This document shows positions 22,407-34,467 of a stretch of 64,000 bases of DNA, piece by piece. The number at the start of each line of letters is the position of its first letter. Within the stretch, counting starts at the first letter, position 1. The position numbers and the translations under genes are program-made. Under the pieces are notes generated by a model. That model had not been told where the DNA came from. It did no database searches and worked only from the letters and a program-made list of their open reading frames with translations. The stretch comes from Pseudovirgaria hyperparasitica (lineage: Eukaryota; Ascomycota; Dothideomycetes; Acrospermales; Acrospermaceae), in NCBI RefSeq assembly GCF_010093815.1, contig NW_022985550.1, positions 1,935,074-1,999,073 on the forward strand, given 5' to 3'.

Positions 22407-24809
22407 CTAATGCACGCCCTCCAATAGCTGTGGCGCTCCGTGCTCGTTCATTTCGGTTCCAGAACGCAGTCGTTTTGTCTTGTACCGGCAACATGGCTCT
22501 CCACAAAGACATACTTTATCCAGTCCTCCCCAATATCGATCGGTATAGTCGACAGTGACTTCTTCTCCGACTGCAATGCCTTTGCTGACAAGGACCACGC
22601 GAACAGTGTCCATCCAAGCGAATTGCTGGAATTGGGCGTTGGGATTACATGAGTGGTTAACGAAGCGTGTATAGTTTCCGTATCGTTTCTGATATATCTG
22701 GAAGATACGATTTGTACTGGGTGAGGTAGCGGTCATGACGTCCGTATTCGCGAGGGAATGCGTGAGCAAGCCCGTAAACTCTCCAATTGACGTGCCTCGC
22801 TCAAAAGGCTGAAAGATCATTAGTTACATACAATTCCATCATTGTTCTTGGATGTAGACTCACCACAAGCGCTACAAGACCATTGTTCTTGCCATTGTGT
22901 GTTCTCATGACTTGTACTGGTACTGGATTTCGTTTTGAACTTCCGAATAGATTCGGAAAACAATGGCAGTCGTTATCCTTTGGATTGTCAGACTGGCTCC
23001 CAGTGCACGTACGGCAGATGTGTTTGTTTGGCGCCCCTGGGTTCGTGGGTGCAAGCCACCGAGGGTCTTCGCAACCCCAGGCTGTCTCATCTACAATGGA
23101 CTCGTCAATATGCTCAAATGTGAATTGAGGGTCCCACTGTAGATACGTAGCTCTTAGAGGGATCGGGTCGTCGCCACTCTCGAAAACTACCCAGTCATGT
23201 TGGTGGCCCTCGTATATGTGGTCTGAACGCTCCCCAATAATGGATAGAAGGTGCCGCCAATGAGGATGCAATGTATCGGCTGCAACCTCGAATCGACTTC
23301 GTAGATTTCGAAGACGCTGCATCGCCTCCTTGTCGAACCCTACGCGATACTTGCAGAACCGATATAATCCCATACCTGAGAATACCAAAGCAGCCCATCC
23401 GCCAGCCTCCTTGACTTCTTGATATCCGCGCCAGATCGCCCTTGACATGTCAGGAAAACCGTCGAGGATATGCGGTTACTTACGTCTTGTTTCGAAGCTC
23501 TTTCTCGGTCCAGCCAAAATGTTGACAGGCTTCCATGATTGCAGCTTTACGATGTTTGTTGATTGAGATTTCAGGCGTGGCACACGCGAGCGCTTCTACC
23601 CTCGCGTCGAAATGCTCCATCCATCGAGTCTGCACAATGAGTTCGACTGACCTACAAGCACGACTCGCTTGAGTAACTTTGCGACAAAATACACTCATCT
23701 GAGAGAAAGTGTCATTCGCTGCTACTAAGTGGGAGGGGATGCCGTTTGCGAATTCTGCACCATTGTCAGTATCAAAAAAGATCAAGATCGGAAAAAGAAA
23801 TTGGATAAGCAAGTTATCTAAATCACGATTCCTCCTGCAGGATTTTGATGTAGCTCAGACGTAGAAATTCGAGTGTCTCGGATCCGTCTATTTTATCCTC
23901 TATACCGAGCTCATGTGCCACTACTCTCACGGCTGCACGGCCACGCCTCTACTAAACCCACATCGTTCACAACTGCGGTACCTAGACAAGAGACAAAGGA
24001 CAGAGTGAACCTACCAATAGATCCATTTTTTGGTTGGTCAAGGGATAGCCGATATGAGTCGAGCTGTATGGTGTGTTAAGAGGTGCATACTACAGATTTT
24101 GGCACGACAAGACTTGCAATGGAGTGAGGATCCAAGTTGATACTTCCATGAAGCTGTTCCCAGATCCCTATGACCAATTTGTCCAAACTTGATGGCTGCA
24201 TACATTGAGTTTCCGGACGGATCTTACGCCGTTTGGGAAAGGTATGATAGTCTAAGGCCAGCTGTCTCTGGGAATCTTCCACAGGATCGTTTTGAGTAAG
24301 CGACTTCAGAGCTGGAGCAAGTCGAAGACCTCCTGTAGGTTTCCTTGAAATCGGCTGCACTTTGTCTTCATCGCGGCGGACTGATGGTAGTGGTCGCAGA
24401 TGCTTCGATCCGTATCTACGTTCATGCCCTGGTGACGATGACGAGATCACTTCTGACTGTTCTGACGTCAATGGTTGTTGCCGGTCGGAAACGTCGTGTG
24501 TTCCGTCAGTCAAAACTGTTTGAGTTGATGGGGGTTTTGGGGTCAAGGAACTTCGCACATGAGACAAATCAAGTATTCTCTGGAAGATTGTTAGGTCAGA
24601 TACAGGTGCTGCAACTTCTCACTGACCGAGCCTAGGTGGTGAGATATGACAGGCTGTTCGGCAGTGGCATCTTGGCCGTCTTGGAGAAAAGCCTCCACTC
24701 GAAGGACGGGTTTTGCTATGCCATTGGCGACATGCTCTGATGACAACCGTGCGAAGAATTCTTGTATAGCTTGATTGATGGACTCGGACAGTCCTACGAC
24801 CTCCGACAT
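22407..24809 (-). CDS. SET-domain protein with conserved fungal N-terminal module
   Basis: Supported exons: 24809-24627, 24579-24106, 24063-24015, one starting at 23932 whose 3' end is uncertain, one ending at 23484, 23440-22864 and 22808-22407. The middle (about 23910-23750) is not resolved: the reading frame before NGIPSHLVAANDTF needs a phase-1 donor, with two candidates. The first ~280 residues are disordered and basic. Then comes a conserved helical region (MEACQHFGWTEKELRNKTA, IWRGYQEVKEAGGWAALVFS, GMGLYRFCKYRVGF). The C-terminus is a SET domain: NNGLVALVPFERGTSIGEFTG, the catalytic RFVNHSCNPNAQF, and GEEVTVDYTDRYW, with a post-SET cysteine cluster KVCLCGEPCCR. A CxxC set before the SET (HICRTCTGSQSD...DCHCF) may bind zinc. 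It is probably a lysine methyltransferase; histone target unknown. Confidence 0.8.
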
Positions 24810-25639
24810 GATGCATACGAACCACTAAAAATCCATAGCCTAATCAGAGGATCAAGCATACCATACGAGACAAACAAATAAATATGGACGACACGGGATC
24901 AGCGTGATTACTGTCCGTGTTCTGACCTCTTGTGAGAGTCTCTTTGCAGCAATGGCACGTAATGCAATGAAATGCAAAATGATGACCAAAAGAGAAATGT
25001 CGATGTTGGGAGAAAACCCGAGCCCTGACGAAACATAGCCGGCGGGCCGCTCGGACCATGTGGTGTGAAGAATTCAATGATTTCATAAGTGGCTTGGCAT
25101 TTGCCTCTCTACGAAACGCCATTTCTCAATTTGTTGCATTCATTACAAGTTTCACTATGTACATGCAACATGGTTATCTCATGCTTCATGAGATCTGATC
25201 GCCTACAGCATGTGCAAATATATCCATCAAACAGACCATATATGGAGAGCATACACAGCAGACCAACCAGTTCGAGCGGCAGATTGACTCGTACCCGATC
25301 TGCTCGGGCAGAAATAGACGATTATAGTACAAGAACCGCGATCATCAGTTCTCCACTACAACATCTGATTGGCGATTGACACAGCATCCTCTATTAGCCA
25401 CTGAGGTTCAGCCACTACGCCGGGAGCAAAAGAGCACCACCCAGTTGTTTGAGACGCCACGACCCTCGTCATGGTATCATTGGCCAGAGTAAACGGTAGT
25501 TCTCCCATAAATAAAGCCTAGGATGTCCGCATAAGAACGAACCAGAGTCAATTTATACACACTGAACTGAGCCATCTCACATCTAGTACTTGTCCTCTTT
25601 CTCTACCCGATTTGGTAGACTTGCTTGCACGCGTACACA
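24810..25639. other. Divergent promoter region SET gene / transporter
   Basis: Shared upstream region. A CATAAATAAAG TATA-like element on the plus strand near 25506 precedes the transporter start by about 130 bases. No gene seen. Confidence 0.4.
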
Positions 25640-27735
25640 ATGGAGCACAGCAGCTCGGGTACTATAGAGTTGAAGAAATCAGATGGCACGGAAGAAAGGA
25701 GTCATCGTTCACCACCAGCTCACTATACCTTCGATGGCGTAAGAGGATGGCGTCGCTACAGGTGGCTGCGGCCAGGCTGGGGCATGTATCACGACGTCAA
25801 GCGTCGTTTGCCTTATTACTGGACCGATATCACAGATGCCTGGTCATATAGAGCTGTTGCAGCAACTATTCGCATGTACTTCGTCAAGTACGTCTATTCC
25901 TTAATTGTGACATTGGTATCATTAACCATATAACAGTCTGTTGCCCGCCCTGGCATATCTCCTGGACATGCAACGACGGACTGGTGGCTTTTATGGAGTA
26001 AATGAAGCACTGTTCGCATCTGCTTTGGCTGCCGTCGTGTTCAGCATTCTCGGTGCTCAGCCGATCACGATTGTCGGCATCACAGGCCTGATATCACTCT
26101 TTAACTACACTACCTACGATATCATCAGCTTGCATGATGTTCGCATATATCCGCAATTCATGGCCTGGATGGGGATTTGGGCTGCCATATTCCACTGGAT
26201 CGCGGCTTTCTTCAACACCTGTGACTATATGCGCTATGTGACGGACTTCAGCAGCGAGTCATTTGGACTATACGTCGGCATCATCTACGTTAGTAAGTTC
26301 TGCCACAAGACTACTTTTATGATACACTGATCGCTGAGTCGCAACTAGTAAAAGGAGTCGAGGAACTAGCCAACGAGTTCTCCGTCAACAGCTACGAATC
26401 CGGCTATCTAGGGTGCATAATCGCAATCCTCTACTTTGGTACTGTCTTTGGCATTGAAAAGTTCGGCGTGGGTCTCTTCATGAACCCATCAGTCCGACGA
26501 TTCGTCGGCGACTACTCCTACGTCGTATGTGCGATCTTTCTCTTTACTTCAGGAACACATTATCATCATCATCTCCATCTACTAACAACAATTGTCCCAT
26601 CAGTTCGGCTCAATCTTCTGGACCGGCTTCGCACACTTTCCCGGCCGCGTCAACGCAACACACGTCTCCTATGTCCCCATCACAAAAGCATTCTACCCCT
26701 CCATTCCACGTGCCTGGATCATCGATTTCTGGACCCTCGACGTAAAATGGGTCTTCGTCGCCATGCCTTTTGGGTTCCTCCTCATGTTGCTCTTCTACTA
26801 CGATCATGTACGTCCCAGTCCATCCCTATTCCGTAACCCCTAATATCCAAACCCCCATGTATGCTACAACCCCTGACCAATACAAGAACGTATCCTCCAT
26901 CACCGCTCAAGCCCGCCACTACCCCCTCCTCAAACCTGGTGGCTTCCACTGGGACTTCTTCCTGCTCGGCTGCACCACACTCGTGTCCGCAATTCTCGGA
27001 CTTCCCATGCCCAATGGCCTCGTGCCCCAGGCCCCGGTGCACACCGACTCGCTCACATACTACACGACTAACGTGCGCGCGCTGCGGCCCATCACCGGTG
27101 CATTATCGCGCATCCCCACCACGAAGCGGAACGAGCGGGACGGACAGAGCGACGAGAGGGATCCTGCCGCAAACAACAACACCACCGCAGACGTATACGC
27201 AGACGCAGATGCAGAAACAATCTACGAACCCATCGTGCGCGCCACACACGTCCTCGAGCAACGTATCACCCATCTCGCAATGGGCATCCTGCTGATTATC
27301 ACAATGACACACCCACTCCTAGTTGTGCTGCACACAATGCCGACGGCGCTCTTCGGCGGCGTGTTCATCCACGTCGGACTATCGTCGCTGCTATCCAACG
27401 GCATCGTGCTGAAGTGGAAGTACCTGCTTACCGAACGCCGCATGGTTTCGGCGAATGACCCGTTGAAGAAAGTAGGGAATCGGAAGGTTTTACTGTGGAC
27501 GGCGATCCAGTTTGGGGTAGTGGCGGCCTGTGTTGCTATCAGTCAGACGATTGCCGCGATTGGGTTTCCCGTGTTGATTATTGCGCTGATACCCTTGCGC
27601 ACGGCGTGGGTGCCACGGTGGTTTTCGAGGAAGGAGTTGGCAGTGCTGGATGCGTTGACAGCAAACAGTGAGGTTGTGCTTGCTAGTCTAGGGGGTGCAC
27701 CACCAGATTTTGCGAGTGGACAGGGGGAGGAGTGA
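25640..27735 (+). CDS. SLC4-type anion transporter (Bor1-like borate/bicarbonate exchanger)
   Basis: Five exons (25640-25887, 25937-26292, 26349-26524, 26604-26807, 26887-27735) join to 610 residues. The start at 25640 gives MEHSSSGTIELKKSDGTEER. The fold is polytopic, with family segments DAWSYRAVAATIRMYFVNLLPALAYLLDM, LGAQPITIVGITGLISLFN, FGVGLFMNPSVRRFVGDYSY, LPMPNGLVPQAPVHT, and QTIAAIGFPVLIIALIPLR. These fit the HCO3-transporter (SLC4) family, whose fungal member Bor1 exports borate. An unusual Asp/Asn/Ala-rich insert of about 45 residues (TKRNERDGQSDERDPAANNN..ADADAE) lies in a cytosolic loop after the NGLVPQAP segment. Transport substrate is inferred from family only. Confidence 0.9.
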
Positions 27736-28041
27736 GTGGTATCTGGTATAAGATTTGCTGCGATAAGATAGTTCACGGGCACCAAATGAAAATAAGAGTA
27801 ATGACAGTCTATTGGTCTATACCAAATGAATGTGAATACAGAGGCCAGTTGAATATGGCTATAGAGCTCTTTCCCTGATGGAACAATGACCTTGTAAAAT
27901 CCCTTTCTATCCAAAAATGAAAGCCCAAGAAAGAATAGTAGCATTAGCAGAGGCGCGCTACCATCCCCGAGTACAATTTCATGAAAGTAGCTTTTCTTCT
28001 CGAGTCAAAGAGATGAGCTGAAACCTTATGCTGGTTTGATC
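27736..28041. other. Short intergenic between convergent genes
   Basis: 3' flanks of the transporter and Argonaute genes; AT-rich, no gene seen. Confidence 0.5.
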
Positions 28042-31036
28042 TCAGATGTAGATCATGGCTCTTTCGACTCCTTTAGCAATTGTGACGTTGTTCGAAGATT
28101 CCACCATAGAGACGGAGTTGTTGCCTGTATGTGAATCGCTAGTAACACTTTTAGAATCTGGATCGAAAAGTCCACTCAAATAGCGTCTTGCTCTCTCGCA
28201 CAAGACATCAGCGTAGTAAACTGGCGGAGGGATGCTGACGGCTTTCGTAGCCCGTCCAAAGAGGTAGCACATCTTGTGCGACAACTCCTGTACGAAGTCT
28301 CCTAAATTGGAGCAACCAACGAGTGAAGGTAACGCACGAAAGATTTCGTCGTAGATTACAACGTAATGTGCAGGTCGTGCTGTGCCCTGAAGCGCGCTAT
28401 GGGCCTGCAAATAGAAGTCACAGATCCGAGCCTCGGTGACTCCGCGATCGACGACAGTACCATTGGATGTATTACCGCTTCTGTCTGCTGTCTCCTTGCT
28501 TGTAGCATAGAATCGCACGTTGTGTCGTTTTCCGACTATCACGATAGATATTCGAGGCTTACTCACTTTGGTAGTCGGGGCGGGATAAAGATCTGCGCAA
28601 GCCTTTCGCAACAGTGGAAGCTCTTCATTGAGCACAATACTATACTGGCCCTCAGAAACACCATCGCGATACACAAGTATGTTTTCCGGGAGTTCGTCGT
28701 GGAGATCTTTCCAGAGTTCAATGCGCGATTTGAGCATCACGTCTAGCCCTGTCACCTTTTCTTGCCTGGACAGCTGAGCTCTTAGCACGCCTGGCCACTG
28801 TCCCAAGAACGGGTCCACTGAAGCCACCATGGCAGCAACACTAGGAGCGTTTTCGGATGATCCAGGAGAAGGATGTGTAACGTCGATACCGACTACCATA
28901 GTCTTCCCTTGCGAAATCAGTGGCAGGTCCGCAGGAGCCAGATCGTGATTACGTCCACCCAACTTAGCGTTCACCTTCATAGCGATGTTTGCGAAGAACT
29001 GGCCGTTGGCTCGTTGGAACTTCTTGTCTACCACGCAAACGTTGAGAACACCTGCTTGGATATCGCAGGCCCATTTGACGCGATTATACAGCGCTGTGTT
29101 GTCTCTTTCCGGCAGGATTACCAGAATGAGCATTGGAGGTTTCAGATTAGGGTCGTGCATAAAAGTCTTGATGGCGTTGTCAATTATGGTCTCGTACTGC
29201 GCGCTCTTTACATTGACTGTCAGACCTCCGGTATAGTCTGCAACTCTCATCCCAAGTTCCCGGAGTTTGGCTTGGAAGGCTGTAAGTTGCCTGTCAAACT
29301 CACCATTTCCCCAGATGTCGCGTCCGTACTCTATCTTAAGGTAAGTCCAGCTAGGAAGATTTGCTGCCTGTACGAATTTGACCGCTTGCAAGTTCCAGCT
29401 ACCAAATAATGGCTTGAGCTTTCTATCGAGATACATGATGTTTGGTGCGTTCAGTACACGCCCAGAGACTGATATCAATTTCGGATCTACTTTCAGACCG
29501 AACTCTCTCTGCGAACTATGATTAGCTATGACTGAAAGGTGAGAGTATCAACATACCCAGAGAGGGTTCACTGAGTGGAGTCCTAGAACCCGAGGTCCGT
29601 CTTTCGTGATAGAGTGGGCATTCTGCCTGGGCTTTCGCACAGCAAATCTGATCATTTGCTGAGTTTGACTCGGACTAAGCTTTGATGGCGCTGCTTGTCC
29701 TGCCCTGACGTAGCATACTTCCACCGGTAAGTACGTAGGGTTCTCTTTGGACTTGACGTTGATCAACGGCAAGCTAGGATCGATCTTGACATCTGGGTAA
29801 TCTTTTCCTAATGTATTAGAATGTGATGAAACGCGGGCTGGGAGGTTTTATACGTACGTCTCCGAAAGTAGTCGAATACAGTCCCATATGTCCCTGCAGT
29901 TGTGACCGCAGCACCTCCCGTAGACTTTATTGGAGCACCTGGAGATGTGAAGAAGACCTGTACCTCTTTGGCACCCGCACCGAATCTTGGAACTTTGGGC
30001 GGATATTTGAGACTCTTTCCGTCATCTTTATTCGCAAATGCCTGAACGACTCTAATCCTTGGTGTGCCATAGTGCGTCGCGTGGACGGACAGCCTTCTGA
30101 TAAACAGCTGCAGACCACGTAGATCCCACCCGTTCACCTTTGTGTAATCCTTCATGAGGTCATCAAGGCGTTTTGAAAGATAAAATGCAAGATTTTTGAC
30201 TTGAACATTTACCAGGATGCGAGCTGTGGCTGTGCGTACGCTAAGACAGAATCCACGGATTGCTTCAAGGCCTGCGCCCAGATTCATCCTATCTATAGCT
30301 CTCAGGTCGAAGTGTCGATTCTGTCCAATGCTCACAACTGATGAAGTTGCCTTTGGGAAATGGCCAACTAATATGTTAAGAGCTGAGATCATTTCATCCT
30401 TAGACTCAAGCATGAGACCAGCTTGTGAAGAGGTCAGATAGTCGACCAAAGATGCCAAACGGAAGCTTCCGGTTGCCGACAACTTTATGTTATACTGTGG
30501 TGCATTTGTCTGAGCGTTGTCCTCGCCGTCCGCTCGATATATGACAGTGAACTGGTTTTGCGCTAGGTCGAGCTCATGACAGCATATCAGATTTGACACG
30601 AAGTCGGTCGCGATACTGTTGATCTGAGTTTCGAAGTGATCTTGAAGTAGAAGGCTGATGATACGCTTGACTTTCTTTCCGGTCGGGACTCTATCGCCAG
30701 ACTCTGGCGAAAGACTAACGGCATAGCGGTGCAGCATTACGTCCGGTTTCGTAACTAGCTCCATGAAATTTGCCCACAGAGTGACCTGTTTACCTTTGGT
30801 ACCGAAACAAGGGCGCGTTGGGTTCTCGTCACTGAAAAGCTTGACCATTTTCAGCATAAGGTCTACGCTGTCCTCGACCTTCTCTACTTCCACGTTCTTT
30901 CTCGGTCCGCCATCTTGACTAGGAGATCATAGGTCAGAGACTGAGCGAGTGTGTCCATGAAATCTTACCAGTATATGTCAACGCCACCACCGCCTCTTGC
31001 TCCACCAGCTCGTCCACGGTGCGATATACCAGCCAT
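28042..31036 (-). CDS. Argonaute (PAZ/Piwi) protein
   Basis: Exons 31036-30969, 30918-29858, 29807-29557 and 29508-28042 join to 948 residues. The N-terminus is Gly/Arg-rich (MAGISHRGRAGGARGGGG), as in many Argonautes. N, L1 and PAZ-like regions follow, then the Piwi domain (about 540-910). The slicer tetrad appears complete: Asp in VVGIDVTHPS (~667), Glu in LSRQEKV (~706), Asp in LVYRDGVSEGQY (~738), His in TARPAHYVV (~851). LYNRVKWACDIQAGVLN corresponds to the MID/small-RNA 5'-end pocket. The last ~50 residues (SDSHTGNNSVSMVESS...) are a divergent tail. It is the small-RNA effector of an RNAi/quelling-type pathway (QDE-2 relative). Dicer and RdRP are not in the window. Confidence 0.93.
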
Positions 31037-32052
31037 TGTTGCTTGCAACTGCTTTCTATCTCGTTCAGACTTGAAAGAGATAGCAGATTAAGACTCGGAT
31101 AGGTCGTGAAGAGAGGCACCAACGACGTCTTGTAATGAGCGTATTGTGAAGGTATATAGCTTGCTGTCCAGTGCTACAAGTTTCCAAGTTTGATTATATT
31201 GGTAGATGTTGTCGTAAGAGTTGAACAGATCGCTGCTACAGTGAGATGCTGTGTAAATGTCAGGTTGTAACTCGGTATAAAAAAGAAAGGAACAGCAACC
31301 GGTAGGAGGCAGGTCCGGCGGCAGGTCCGACCTTCTTGGGTCAGTTGTGATAACCTCTGGAAGTTGGTCTCGGGCGATACAGTACGAGGAGGTGCAGACG
31401 AAGGAGCGATTCGTGATGCGACGGGCAAGACGCAAGAGTTCCTAGGCTCATGTGTATTCATGTACTTAAAGACTGTAAGTACAGGCATATGCGATCTCTG
31501 GTATGCCTTATTTCGGAGCCCACTCCGGAATAATGATTATACCCAATCAGTCATGCGGTGAAGCAAAGACACAAGAAACTTGGGTTCGGCGAGCCATTGA
31601 TCGTGACCCTTTCATCGGTAGCTTGGGCCTACTCAGCTGAGTCTGGCTATAAAGAGAGTTACTCAGGCTGTTAGAGGACCTAGTCTTAAAAAAAGTGTCT
31701 AAAGTACTCTCAGGGATAGATCCGTGCTAGGCGGTAGACAAAAAGTGTGAGGATATGAGAGGCAGAATAAACATGACCAAATTGTTTAGTGTGGAATCTG
31801 GGAACGTACTTATACATAGATAGTCCACAGAGACAGACTACAGGCCTGTAAACCATCTATCATACTGCGAAGTGATTATGTGGTTATGATGGTGGGAATC
31901 GCAGATATTCCTATGTGAGTTTGACAGACAGTTTGATGCACTTGACAAAGACAAACTGTGATCCAAGAAATCTCATTGTCAAGCTAGCTCATTGTCAAGC
32001 GAGCTCGAGCTACAGTATATCGCGATGTTTGAATCATAAATTGGTGATGTAT
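31037..32052. other. 1.0 kb intergenic, no gene seen
   Basis: Upstream of Argonaute and downstream of the GPI protein gene. A short direct duplication (CATTGTCAAGCTAGCTCATTGTCAAGCGAGCTC, about 31975-32007) is visible. Short frames are not supported. Confidence 0.4.
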
Positions 32053-32668
32053 TTACAGTCCCAAGACCCCAGACATCACAAGGAGAACCGCAAACATCGA
32101 CACATTGGTGTCATACTTCAGCGATCCAGCAGCTCCTGTGTCAGTCGGTGAATTGGACCCTGTGGGAGTGCCCTGGTAAGAATTAGTAATACGCTGCGAT
32201 TAATGCAATCACGACTTACTCCATCAGTATTAGGCGTTGGTGTGGGAGGAGCATTGGGTTCAGACAATGAAAATGTACTTGATGGCCCAGCGCCCTCGAA
32301 ACCAGAAGGGCTAGGAGTCGCGTCGTCTTGACACTGCTTTGCTAGTCCGCTCACACCATTGCCGTAGATGTACCAAATATTATACGTGTTGGCACAGTCA
32401 AGACAGCTCTGGAGGTTGGACTGATACTCAGCATTATCGCAGTATTCGCCACCGCCGCGGCCAATCGTGAGGACACCACCTGGAAAATGTGTCAGTAACA
32501 ACGCCGGAGAAGATGAAGAAATACCGTCGCACCGCAGGCTGCATGGCAATTGTACGCTGGAGTTCCTGGCTCTTGACGCTTCAATAAAGCATCTGTATCC
32601 AAGAGACTTGCTGTGTTTGGGACGGCAAACAGCACTGTCAGGATGATTGTTGTTGTTGGAATCTTCAT
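32053..32668 (-). CDS. Small secreted Cys-containing protein with GPI-anchor signal
   Basis: Exons 32668-32533, 32479-32220 and 32172-32053 give 171 residues. The start MKIPTTTIILTVLFAVPNTAS is a signal peptide, followed by a LLKRQ sequence with a possible Kex2-type KR site. The compact Cys domain (NCHAACG, GGEYCDN, LQSCLDCANTYNIWYIYG, AKQCQDD) has about seven cysteines. It is followed by a Pro/Ser/Thr-rich spacer and ends MFAVLLVMSGVLGL, a hydrophobic tail preceded by small residues, as expected for GPI attachment. The last exon matters: without it the anchor signal is lost. The CxxCANTYNxW arrangement is common in fungal wall/glycoprotein X-type proteins; function unknown. Confidence 0.78.
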
Positions 32669-33533
32669 ACTGACACTGTGCCTGGCCAAGTGAGACTGGA
32701 AAGGCAACGTATTTAAATATTGAGGCATTTGTATTCGGAGGAAGCGGCTATCGTACAGCAACGCCACAATAGCTATGGGTCCAGTAACAACCGTTCCAGA
32801 AGGTAGCAAGCTCGGAATTGGTCAAATATTGAAAAGCCAACTCTCTTCAGACGCCCCCTACCGTCATTTCGACTGCTCGGTAAACTAGTTCTAGTGAAGC
32901 GAGGAGTCCACAGAGTGCCATCGCTGCTCCCTCGGAAGTTATGATCCCTGAAATCCATCTTATCACCGTGGAGGTCTATGAGTTCTAACCTGATTTGGAG
33001 GGCAAGGCTTGAAAATCTTGTCATATCACACGTCTGTCCGGCTCAAGCACCTCGACCCCTCTTTCCAAAGCATGCTGGAGACAGGGTTCAACTCGGACTC
33101 AGCGATCCTGTACCCCCAAGCTATCGCTTTGTTTGCAAGGGAATGGTCTGATGCCAAGCCCGCCGAGATGTTGCCGAGACAATGTTTGCAAAATTTGAAC
33201 ATATCTGATCCCTTATTCGTGCGATAGTACAAGGACGAAAAACGCCAAGCATTTGTGTAGCTAGCAGCATCAGCAACATCAAATTGTGACACATCTAATC
33301 TGATCAGATAAGATTCCCCGCACGCTGTTGCTTCCGCTAGAAATGCAGCCAGTAACGTCTGGCTCTGTCTTGTTTCGGCATACGTTGGAGACCACCCGGC
33401 GTGATGCGGCACACGTTGCTGGTACGACTGTTCATGATAGATAAGGAGTCGCTTGGACCCTTGATGGACAGCATGCGGGATCTGTCATTATCAAGGCGGA
33501 CCGGCACTTGCGGAACTATTCTCAATAACCACC
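32669..33533. other. Divergent promoter region, two surface-protein genes
   Basis: Upstream of both the GPI protein (minus) and the BIM1-like protein (plus). A TATTTAAATA element at about 32710-32719 lies 45 bases before the GPI gene ATG. Open frames here on both strands have no supported product. Confidence 0.4.
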
Positions 33534-34467
33534 ATGATGCAGTGTTCATCGATGTTGGCTCTATGTTTGACCATTTCACTGTCATGGATGGTGGTCGCCC
33601 AGGTCACTTCGCCGAACCAAGCCGCCGCTGCAATGCTCTGGCCGCCAGATAGGCGATGGGGAGCAGCCGTGGACAACACGGAGCCATGCGGTTCGGCGCA
33701 AAGCGTTTGGAATCGAACGGATTTCCCGCTGAGTGAGTAGAGAACATCGAAGAGAATCTGTACGGAGGGAGCCATATGTTGATACCCTACAGCAAATGGA
33801 CGGATTGCAATGGCAATGCAGGACGACGCATACAACGTTACTATATCGATATCGTACCTCGCCAGTAAGTACTGCCAAATTACGTCCGTTGCTTGTGACT
33901 AAGATCATTGTAGATCCGACCGCAAACAATGACTTCGAAGAGGTTCTCAATCCTGAGCGCGACTCCGAACTCACAGAATTTGATCCCGGCCATCAATGTT
34001 TCGACGTGCCTGATGCGCCGTCTGGGACTGTCGCGGGACAGTCGGCAACGATCCAGTTGAATTATATCTCCGATTTCGATAATGATGGTAACAAGACCTT
34101 TTATGCTTGTTCCGATGTCACGTACGTTGCGGTTCAGAGCTTTAATGCTACGAGACTAAGCGGTGTATGCTTCGATACCGACTTCGATCCTGGTGATCCT
34201 TTAGTGCATCCGAGCATTACTGCTAGCCCTACCACTCTTCCCAGTGCGGAACAGAGTGATAAAAAGAGTGGACTTTCTGGGGGCGCAATCGCAGGTATTG
34301 TTGTTGGTGTCGTTGTCGGAGGTGGAGCACTCCTGATTGGAGCTTTCCTCTTGTACAGGAGGCGGGGGCAAAGGATGAGGAGGGACGAGGCTGTCAATGT
34401 CAGGATGAATGAGTTGACAAGTCCAACAAAAAGGCTAGATGAGTCGGGTTCAGAAAGGCAGGTTTAG
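33534..34467 (+). CDS. BIM1/X325-like (LPMO-like copper-binding family) cell-surface protein
   Basis: Exons 33534-33732, 33793-33864 and 33914-34467 join to 274 residues; starts at 33537 and 33552 are also possible, and MLALCLTISLSWMVVAQ is the signal peptide. The ectodomain matches the X325/copper-acquisition-factor BIM1 pattern: TEPCGSAQSVWNRTDFPL, then NVTISISYLANPTANNDFEE, DPGHQCFDVPDAP, and NKTFYACSDVTYV, with paired cysteines. Members typically bind copper through the His that starts the mature protein; here no His is evident at the predicted cleavage site (AQVTSPNQ). After a Ser/Thr linker there is a single TM helix (GGAIAGIVVGVVVGGGALLI) and a short basic cytosolic tail rather than a GPI signal. 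Confidence 0.78.
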
